Positions 1-6,112 of a DNA stretch of 6,112 bases are shown here, piece after piece. The position numbers and the translations under genes are program-made. Under the pieces are notes generated by a model. The model had not been told where the DNA came from. It was given only the letters and a program-made list of their open reading frames with translations, and did no database searches. The DNA lies in the NCBI GenBank assembly GCA_002721285.1, contig PBJU01000028.1, positions 48,894 to 55,005 of the forward strand, written 5' to 3'. Position 1 is the stretch's first letter. Every line of letters starts with the position of its first letter. This DNA is from Crocinitomicaceae bacterium. GTDB taxonomy: Bacteria; Bacteroidota; Bacteroidia; Flavobacteriales; Parvicellaceae.

Positions 1-75
1 AGAGATAAAAGTATTTTGGATGCTAGAGATGAGAAGATGTTGAAAAAGTTTGCTAAAGATTCGTTAAGTAAATAA
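1..75 (+). CDS. C-terminal fragment of an unidentified protein
   Basis: An open frame enters from the left edge and ends at a TAA at 73-75. It gives 24 residues rich in Lys and Asp (start RDKSILDARDEKM, end KFAKDSLSK), charged and probably helical. No motif identifies it. From memory of flavobacterial gene order, an MCE/MlaD-type lipid-transport protein often precedes the (Fe-S) oxidoreductase pair found downstream, so a MlaD C-terminus is one guess, but nothing in these residues proves it. It lies 113 nt upstream of the next gene, which has its own promoter-like and ribosome-binding signals, so it may belong to a separate transcript. The frame is the only one of the three forward frames that stays open to a stop ahead of a clearly non-coding AT-rich spacer. 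Confidence 0.5.
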   Translation, partial: RDKSILDARDEKMLKKFAKDSLSK

Positions 76-132
76 TTATTATATTTAAAATAAAAGAACT
101 AATAAAAACTAAAATTTATATTTTTTTAATAG

Positions 133-144
133 TATGCATGCATA
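133..144. repeat. 12-bp perfect palindrome, possible operator
   Basis: TATGCATGCATA reads identically on both strands and alternates pyrimidine and purine throughout. It sits 8 bp upstream of the TATATTTG element, in the region between -7 and -33, where a dimeric regulator could block or modulate polymerase. No second copy of the full palindrome was seen; only the 6-bp core ATGCAT recurs at 4251-4256, overlapping the ostA start. A 12-bp palindrome somewhere in a 6-kb window is expected by chance about once, so the location is the only argument for function. Confidence 0.3.
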
Positions 145-152
145 ACTTTTTA

Positions 153-160
153 TATATTTG
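153..160 (+). promoter_or_regulatory. Bacteroidota-type -7 element (TAnnTTTG)
   Basis: TATATTTG matches the Bacteroidota sigma-70 -7 consensus TAnnTTTG exactly. It lies 28 nt upstream of the ATG at 189, which would give a 5' leader of roughly 20-25 nt containing the GAGGTG ribosome site. A clean TTG -33 element is not present at the usual 17-23-bp spacing; there is only a T-run at 121-127, slightly too far upstream. In a spacer this AT-rich the match could be accidental, but it is well placed to drive the three-gene redox operon. Confidence 0.45.
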
Positions 161-173
161 TTATTAAGTAAAT

Positions 174-179
174 GAGGTG
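174..179 (+). promoter_or_regulatory. Shine-Dalgarno-like GAGGTG
   Basis: GAGGTG lies 9 nt before the ATG at 189 and pairs with the anti-Shine-Dalgarno end of 16S rRNA. Bacteroidota genes generally lack such sites and none of the other starts in this window has one, so it stands out. It supports ATG 189 as the true start of the membrane Fe-S protein and suggests efficient initiation of the first gene, with the two downstream genes relying on coupling. Confidence 0.5.
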
Positions 180-188
180 TTTTAAAAT

Positions 189-1520
189 ATGATTCAAATT
201 ATTATTTTTTCCATATTATTAATTTTCACATTTTCTTTTTTTGGATGGAATGTTTATAAGGTAAGGAGTAACATATTGATGGGTAAATCTATTGATAGAT
301 CTGATAGAAAATCCGAAAGAATAAAAACCATGTTATTAGTTGCTTTTGGTCAAAAAAAAATGTTTCAAAACTTACTTCCTGCCGTTTTGCATTTCATTAT
401 TTATGCAGCTTTTGTCATTACCTCAACAGAGCTATTTGAAATTATTTTTGATGGATTAACAGGAAATCATCGTGCTTTTGCAAGCACATTAGGTAGCTTT
501 TATGTTCTTGTAATTAGTACAATTGAGATTTTATCTGTATTGGCTTTTGTTGCAACATTAATTTTTTTAGCTAGAAGAAATTTGCTAAAACTTCCTAGGT
601 TTCATATGGATGAAATGACAGGTTGGCCAAAATTGGATGGTAATATTATTTTATATGTAGAAATTCTACTAATTTTTTGCATTTTTACAATGAATGGAAC
701 GGATGAGGTAATGTTAAATAATGGTTGGTCTCACGCTCATGTTGATTCTAATTCATTTGGCTTTGCTGTTTCTAGTTATTTAGGTCCTTTAGTTTTTGGA
801 AGCCTTGATCAGACTACTTTAACTATTTTAGAAAGAATAGGTTGGTGGGGGCATTTAATTATGGTTTTTGGTTTTTTAAATTATTTACCTTATTCCAAAC
901 ATTTTCATATCCTATTGGCTTTCCCAAACACTTATTATAGTAATCTTAATTTTAAAGGAAAGATGACTAACCTAAGTAATGTTAAAAAGGAAGTAGAGAA
1001 TATGTTTGATCCTAATTTTGATCCATATGCTGCTCCGCCTGAAGGGGAAGTTAGTGAACCAGAACGATTTGGTGCTAAAGATGTTAATGACTTGACATGG
1101 AAAAATCTGATGGAGGCCTACACATGTACTGAATGTGGTCGTTGTTCTTCCGCATGTCCTGCTAATCAAACGGGGAAAAAATTAAGTCCTAGAAAAATAA
1201 TGATGGATACTAGAGATAGAATGGTAGAAGTTGGGGAGAATATCAGAAAGCATGGAAAAGATTATAATGATGGTAAGTCCTTATTAGGGGATTATATTTC
1301 ACAAGAAGAGATTTGGGCATGTACTTCTTGTAATGCATGTGTTCAAGAATGTCCAGTTAATATTGATCCTCTTTCAATTATTATTGATTTGAGAAGGTAT
1401 TTAGTTATGGAGGAATCCAAAGTCCCATCTGAGTTAGCTGGGATGCTTACAAATATTGAAAATAATGGTGCTCCTTGGCAATTTGCTCAAGCAGATCGAT
1501 TAAAATGGGCTGAAGAATAA
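189..1520 (+). CDS. Membrane (Fe-S) oxidoreductase: NarI-like helices plus dicluster ferredoxin domain
   Basis: This 443-aa protein is a likely membrane anchor and electron wire of a heterodisulfide-reductase-like complex. Hydrophobic helices are visible at about 2-23, 64-87, 103-128, 152-170 and 217-233, resembling the NarI/DsrM cytochrome b fold. H68 and H222 lie inside helices, and H238 and H240 follow the last one; these are candidate haem b ligands. A linker (about 260-305) leads to two complete [4Fe-4S] motifs, C313-C316-C319-C323P and C378-C381-C384-C388P, which would face the cytoplasm. Family members (HdrC/HdrE, DsrM/DsrK, GlpC, mycobacterial EtfD) exchange electrons with menaquinone. 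The stop TAA shares its last A with the ATG of the next gene, which supplies the CCG domains fused onto the same chain in EtfD-type enzymes. The start is supported by GAGGTG and by the N-terminal helix. The electron donor is not shown by the sequence. Confidence 0.88.
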   Translation: MIQIIIFSILLIFTFSFFGWNVYKVRSNILMGKSIDRSDRKSERIKTMLLVAFGQKKMFQNLLPAVLHFIIYAAFVITSTELFEIIFDGLTGNHRAFASTLGSFYVLVISTIEILSVLAFVATLIFLARRNLLKLPRFHMDEMTGWPKLDGNIILYVEILLIFCIFTMNGTDEVMLNNGWSHAHVDSNSFGFAVSSYLGPLVFGSLDQTTLTILERIGWWGHLIMVFGFLNYLPYSKHFHILLAFPNTYYSNLNFKGKMTNLSNVKKEVENMFDPNFDPYAAPPEGEVSEPERFGAKDVNDLTWKNLMEAYTCTECGRCSSACPANQTGKKLSPRKIMMDTRDRMVEVGENIRKHGKDYNDGKSLLGDYISQEEIWACTSCNACVQECPVNIDPLSIIIDLRRYLVMEESKVPSELAGMLTNIENNGAPWQFAQADRLKWAEE

Positions 1521-2311
1521 TGGAAAAATTAGTTGTTCCTACTGTAGCAGAAATGATTGCTAATAATGATCGACCAGATATTCTTTTTTGGGTAGGATGT
1601 TCTGGTAGTTTTGATGATAGAGCCAAAAAGATTACTAAAGCTATTGTCAAAATATTAAATCATTGCAAAGTAAAATTTGCAGTTTTAGGTGCTGAAGAAT
1701 CTTGTACTGGAGATCCTGCAAAGAGGGCTGGGAATGAATTTGCATTTATGATGCAAGCAATACAAAATATTGAATTATTAAAAGGCTATGAAATTCAAAA
1801 AATTGTAACTGGTTGTCCCCATTGCTTCAACACATTGAAAAATGAATACCCTGAGCTTGGATCAGATTTTGAGGTTGTTCATCATACTCAATTAATTAAT
1901 CAATTGATAAAAGAGGGTAAGTTATCTATGAAAGGTGGTGGATCTTTTAAAGGAAAAAAAATTACTTTTCACGACCCATGTTATTTAGGAAGGGCCAACG
2001 ATGTTTATGAAGCACCTAGATCTGTATTAGAAAACTTAGATGCAGAATTAGCCGAGATGAAGAGAGCAAAAAGTAAAGGTCTTTGTTGTGGTGCTGGTGG
2101 AGCACAAATGTTTAAGGAAGCAGAAAAGGGAAATAAGGAAATAAATGTAGAAAGAACAGAGGATGCTTTAGAATTAAAACCTGACTATATTGCTACAGGA
2201 TGTCCTTTTTGTAATACCATGATGACAGATGGAGTAAAACATTTTGAGAAAGAGCACGATATTAAAGTTTTAGATATTGCTGAATTAATTACTAATGCTG
2301 CTGACTTATGA
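1520..2311 (+). CDS. (Fe-S)-binding protein with two CCG (HdrD-type Cys-rich) domains
   Basis: This 263-aa protein has no membrane segment and is probably the cytoplasmic catalytic subunit partnered with the upstream membrane protein. It has two Cys-rich domains of the CX(31-38)CCX(33-34)CXXC type. Domain 1 has C27, C62 in ESCTGDP, and C99-P-H-C102. Domain 2 has C154 in HDPCYLGR, C189-C190-G-A-G-G, and C228-P-F-C231. In HdrB/HdrD such domains bind non-cubane or [4Fe-4S] clusters that act on disulfides or pass electrons. Domain 2 is complete. Domain 1 has Thr63 where the canonical motif has the second Cys, a variant I recall from EtfD-like relatives (ESCTGDP). Length and domain order fit a GlpC/HdrD C-terminal half cut off as a separate gene. 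It overlaps the previous gene by 1 nt (TAATG) and the next by 4 nt (ATGA), so translation is coupled. LutA is an alternative family, but the WVGC and SCTGDP motifs favour the HdrD/EtfD group. Confidence 0.88.
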   Translation: MEKLVVPTVAEMIANNDRPDILFWVGCSGSFDDRAKKITKAIVKILNHCKVKFAVLGAEESCTGDPAKRAGNEFAFMMQAIQNIELLKGYEIQKIVTGCPHCFNTLKNEYPELGSDFEVVHHTQLINQLIKEGKLSMKGGGSFKGKKITFHDPCYLGRANDVYEAPRSVLENLDAELAEMKRAKSKGLCCGAGGAQMFKEAEKGNKEINVERTEDALELKPDYIATGCPFCNTMMTDGVKHFEKEHDIKVLDIAELITNAADL

Positions 2312-2784
2312 TTTTTGAAAATCTTTTTCCAGAAAATAAGGTTTGGATTTATATTTCTAGTCAATTAATAGATAAATCACTATTTAATAAGCTAAACGAA
2401 AAGTTTAATAATTTTTTTACAGATTGGAAGTCTCATGGAGAACAAATTCAAGGTGAATTTAAAGTTATTGACAACTATATTATTGCCTTAACTGCTACTG
2501 TTAGAAATGGAGGCATGTGCGGTAGGGCTGTAGATGCTCAGGTGAGGTTCATGAAAGATTTAGATCAAGACTTTGATCTGGATTTATTAAATAGAAATAA
2601 AATGGGATTTATTTCTAATAATCAACTAAAAATATTTGACTTTAAAGACTTAGATAATTTGATAAAACAAAATGAAATTAATCAAAACACTATTTGGTGT
2701 AATACATTTTTAAGCACCAATAACGAAGAAGTTTATTTACCATTTAGTAAATCTCCCTTTGCTTCGTTATATTTTTCTAAATAA
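2308..2784 (+). CDS. Conserved Bacteroidota protein of unknown function (often misnamed 'ABC transporter ATPase')
   Basis: This 158-aa soluble protein resembles a small flavobacterial family that databases often label 'ABC transporter ATPase', although no Walker A, signature or Walker B motif is present, so that name should not be used. Recognisable family marks are KVWIY (11-15), W40 with H43-G44, the block MCGRAVDAQV (70-79) with C71 and D76, DLDLLNR (90-96), and the TIWCN stretch with C131. The C-terminal LPFSKSPFASLY aligns with the usual family ending, so the protein appears full length. It starts inside the stop of the CCG protein (ATGA overlap) and is the last gene of the redox operon. 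That suggests a role in assembly, regulation or substrate delivery for the Fe-S complex, but no function can be assigned. Its last 52 bp overlap the 3' end of the opposing ostA-like gene. Confidence 0.8.
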   Translation: MIFENLFPENKVWIYISSQLIDKSLFNKLNEKFNNFFTDWKSHGEQIQGEFKVIDNYIIALTATVRNGGMCGRAVDAQVRFMKDLDQDFDLDLLNRNKMGFISNNQLKIFDFKDLDNLIKQNEINQNTIWCNTFLSTNNEEVYLPFSKSPFASLYFSK

Positions 2785-4256
2785 GATCTTCTTAGAAAGA
2801 TATGAAAATCATCAAAAAATAATCCTTTATCATTTTCTTTTATTGGCTGTGTATTACCTGATGGGTTAGAAAAAAAATTAATGGAACTTATTTTATTTTT
2901 ATTTAGGAAAATTTTCATTTTTTCACATTTAATTTTATTCAATTCTGTAATAGTAGAATCACTTTCATTTTCAGAATAATATATAACCTCTCCATTGCCA
3001 TTAATATCCATTAAATTAATTTTATTTTCTTTAAAAAAACCATAAATAGTATTTCCTTTAATTTGATCATAGTGAACGCTGTCTTTTTTTGTGATTATTA
3101 TTGCATTGTTTTCAATATCCATTTTATAGACAATTCCTTTGTGTATTTTAAATTCAACTTTATCACCTGTTACTTGAGTGCTATCTAACCATATTATCGG
3201 TTGAATTATGCATTTCATAATGGAATCGGTTTCATTAAAATATATAGAATCACAATCTCCTTGAATTTGAGTGCCGTCTATAATCACATTGTTAAAACAA
3301 AAAATTTCTTCTTTTAAAGTGTCTTTTTTTCTAATAAATTGATCTGCATATATTTTTAATGTATCGGTACTGTCACTTTGTGTTAATATAGAATTACTCC
3401 ATATATGAGATGAGTCAATATTTTCGGAATGATATCCATAATTTCCTTCTATCATGATATTGCTGCTATCATCAATAATTTTCACATTTCCTTTAGCATA
3501 AGAAAGGCCAGATATTTCATTATAAAATATGCTATCAGCAAAAAAAGTATGATTATTACTTTCAATGAATATATTTCCTTTTAATGAGGATTTTTTTGTT
3601 CTGTTATTGAACCAACCTTTTTGACAGTTTATAACACTGTTTTTTGAACTTATTTTTGTTTTACCAATAATAGTAGTGTTTTGAAAATTAGTATTGTAGA
3701 TCAAAGTATCAGATGTAATATTATATTCTGGGTGATTTAATATTACATTTTCTTTGAAATATATAGTGCTTATTTTTGTTTTTAAAGTACCCTTTTTACT
3801 TTTAATAGTATATCCTTCTTTTTTGTCATTTATAATAGCTCCTTCACTATACTCAGCAATTTTTTCTTTTTGATTAAAAATCAATGATGGAGCAGTTAAG
3901 TTAATGTCATTAGTATTAAGTTCTACATTACCATATATAAATGCTTCTTGTCTGTCACCAAAATAATGAAGGCTATCTCCAAAAAGTTCTAAACTATCAT
4001 TTTCATTTATTCTAATATTTCGATAAGCTATAAATGAGTTGTTAGATCTATTGTAAGTAGCACTATCACAGTACATAATAGATTTATTGTTTGTGAAAAT
4101 AACTTTATCCCACAGAATTAATAGACTTTTTTGATTTACAGTAATTCCCTTACTTTTTTTTGACTTAAAGTTTATTTTAGTAGTCTGACCATAATTGATG
4201 TTAATTATAATCATTAAAAATACTACTAAACTTAAGTTTATAGTCTTCATATGCAT
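2733..4256 (-). CDS. OstA/LptA-like beta-jellyroll protein, probable LPS-transport component
   Basis: This is a 507-aa exported protein. A signal peptide covers residues 1-23 (MKTINL start, hydrophobic core about 8-20, cleavage predicted after Tyr-Gly before Gln24), placing it in the periplasm or outer envelope. The rest is a long series of short beta-strand units with recurring Asp-Ser/Thr-x-x-Tyr/Phe turns, for example CDSATYN (63-69), GDSLHYF (93-99), SDTLIYN (182-188), ADSIFYN (240-246) and CDSIYFN (335-341), interspersed with GNV-type strands. This is the pattern of the LptA/OstA jellyroll that forms a hydrophobic channel for lipopolysaccharide. The length fits the Bacteroidota OstA-like proteins, which are longer than E. 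coli LptA and lack the LptD barrel. Two starts six bases apart are possible (4256, MHMK; 4250, MK); the second gives the more usual signal-peptide start. It follows purA after 28 nt and is probably co-transcribed. Its last 17 codons overlap the opposing gene. Confidence 0.82.
   Translation of the reverse strand: MHMKTINLSLVVFLMIIININYGQTTKINFKSKKSKGITVNQKSLLILWDKVIFTNNKSIMYCDSATYNRSNNSFIAYRNIRINENDSLELFGDSLHYFGDRQEAFIYGNVELNTNDINLTAPSLIFNQKEKIAEYSEGAIINDKKEGYTIKSKKGTLKTKISTIYFKENVILNHPEYNITSDTLIYNTNFQNTTIIGKTKISSKNSVINCQKGWFNNRTKKSSLKGNIFIESNNHTFFADSIFYNEISGLSYAKGNVKIIDDSSNIMIEGNYGYHSENIDSSHIWSNSILTQSDSTDTLKIYADQFIRKKDTLKEEIFCFNNVIIDGTQIQGDCDSIYFNETDSIMKCIIQPIIWLDSTQVTGDKVEFKIHKGIVYKMDIENNAIIITKKDSVHYDQIKGNTIYGFFKENKINLMDINGNGEVIYYSENESDSTITELNKIKCEKMKIFLNKNKISSINFFSNPSGNTQPIKENDKGLFFDDFHIFLRRSYLEKYNEAKGDLLNGK
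2770..2802. repeat. Imperfect inverted repeat at the convergent gene junction
   Basis: Arms at 2770-2780 (TATTTTTCTAA) and 2792-2802 (TTAGAAAGATA) are complementary at 10 of 11 positions, the exception being a T opposite G (a U-G wobble in plus-strand RNA), around an 11-nt spacer that includes the palindrome AAGATCTT (2783-2790). The repeat spans the stop of the plus-strand gene and lies within the last codons of the minus-strand ostA-like gene. It could form a stem in both transcripts and act as a weak bidirectional terminator or RNA end-protector. There is no T-run after it on either strand and the stem is AT-rich, so intrinsic termination is not established. Confidence 0.35.
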
Positions 4257-4266
4257 TTAAGCGCTT

Positions 4267-4284
4267 TTAGGTTCTTATACCTAA
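4267..4284 (-). other. Small hairpin in the purA-ostA spacer
   Basis: TTAGGT (4267-4272) and ACCTAA (4279-4284) are exact inverted repeats with a 6-nt loop, beginning directly after the purA stop codon. The palindrome AAGCGCTT (4259-4266) abuts it. No U-run follows on the transcribed strand, so it is not an intrinsic terminator; it could modulate mRNA decay or ostA translation, or be chance in a short spacer. Confidence 0.2.
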
Positions 4285-5896
<1,612 letters not shown>

Positions 5897-6112
5897 TTAT
5901 TTTTTCTTTTTTCCGTAAAAATATAATTTATGGTCATTAATTTCTACATTATAAATTTCTTCAATAGTTCTTCGAATATTTTGAATTCTAGGATCACAAA
6001 ATTCAATAACCTCACCATTACTCAAAATTAAGTGATCATGTTGTTTAAATTCAAATGATTTTTCAAAATGTGAGCTGTTTTGACCAAATTGATGCTTCTT
6101 AATCAAATCGCA
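5897..6112 (-). CDS. Fur-family transcriptional regulator, C-terminal part (truncated by window edge)
   Basis: The reading frame is open to the right edge (first visible residues CDLIKKHQFG), so only the C-terminal 71 residues, the dimerisation and metal-binding domain, are seen; the DNA-binding winged helix lies outside. Family marks are HQFG followed by a conserved Glu (HFEKSFEF), the metal-site HDHLI, VIEFCDPRI, a helix IRRTIEEIYN, and the closing DHKLYFYG. Unlike typical Fur, the CxxC after HDHLI is absent (HDHLILSNGEV) and the tail is Lys-Lys-Lys-Lys instead of a second Cys pair, so the structural zinc site appears missing. Metal specificity (Fe, Zn, Mn or peroxide sensing) cannot be judged. 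It is the first visible gene of the minus-strand operon. The promoter is beyond the window. An apparent TTG start at 6106 is internal, because the homology continues upstream of it. Confidence 0.9.
   Translation of the reverse strand, partial: CDLIKKHQFGQNSSHFEKSFEFKQHDHLILSNGEVIEFCDPRIQNIRRTIEEIYNVEINDHKLYFYGKKKK

Noticed and set aside
69..127. AT-only inverted repeats (TAAATA at 69-74 with TATTTA at 82-87) and a T-run at 121-127 as a terminator of the upstream gene
   Set aside because: The stems contain no G-C pairs and the T-run is far from the stem; in DNA of this composition such matches are expected by chance.
972..1169. Minus-strand open frame of 65 codons inside the membrane Fe-S gene
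   Set aside because: It is antisense to the ferredoxin-domain coding region, has no recognisable motif and is explained as a shadow of the real gene. The same applies to the antisense frames at 1447-1650, 4754-4936 and 4976-5206.
2308..2784. Reading the 158-aa protein as an ABC transporter ATPase
   Set aside because: No Walker A (GxxGxGKS/T), LSGGQ signature or Walker B motif is present and the protein is too short for an ABC ATPase domain.
2733..4256. Bacterial Ig-like or adhesin repeat protein instead of OstA-like
   Set aside because: The repeat spacing is short and irregular, with D-S/T-x-x-Y/F turns and GNV strands typical of the OstA jellyroll, and there is no type IX sorting domain or long tandem repeat at the C-terminus.

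Overview
The window looks like a chromosomal, housekeeping stretch from a very AT-rich member of the Bacteroidota, most likely a marine-type Flavobacteriales relative. The evidence is the low G+C (roughly 30 % by eye), a promoter-like TAnnTTTG element, near absence of Shine-Dalgarno sequences, a Bacteroidota-type OstA-like protein with a Tyr-Gly-Gln signal-peptide end, and a small protein of the flavobacterial family that databases often misname 'ABC transporter ATPase'. The genus cannot be determined from the sequence. No mobile element, CRISPR array, tRNA or rRNA is visible.

Left half, plus strand. The last 24 codons of an unidentified gene (1-75) are followed by a 113-nt intergenic region holding a 12-bp perfect palindrome, a TATATTTG -7-like element and an unusually clear GAGGTG ribosome site. 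They lead into a tightly coupled three-gene unit. It encodes a membrane protein with NarI-like helices and two [4Fe-4S] ferredoxin motifs (189-1520), a soluble protein with two Cys-rich (CCG/HdrD-type) domains (1520-2311), and a 158-aa protein of unknown function (2308-2784). The first two together have the parts list of a membrane-bound HdrDE/DsrMK/EtfD-type oxidoreductase divided over two genes. They probably pass electrons between a cytoplasmic donor, possibly an electron-transfer flavoprotein, and menaquinone.

Right half, minus strand, transcribed right to left. A Fur-family regulator truncated by the window edge (5897-6112), a STAS-domain protein (5549-5896), adenylosuccinate synthetase purA (4285-5547) and a secreted OstA/LptA-like beta-jellyroll protein (2733-4256) follow each other with gaps of 0, 1 and 28 nt and are almost certainly one operon. 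They cover metal-responsive regulation, a possible partner-switch protein, AMP synthesis and envelope lipopolysaccharide transport. The combination is probably conserved synteny rather than one pathway.

The two operons converge, and their last genes overlap tail to tail by 52 bp (2733-2784), with an imperfect inverted repeat across the junction. Points worth a second look are the split redox complex with its small unknown partner, a Cys-to-Thr change in its first CCG domain, a Fur protein that has lost the usual structural-zinc cysteines, Fur and STAS lying in the same frame separated only by a stop codon, and the convergent coding overlap.
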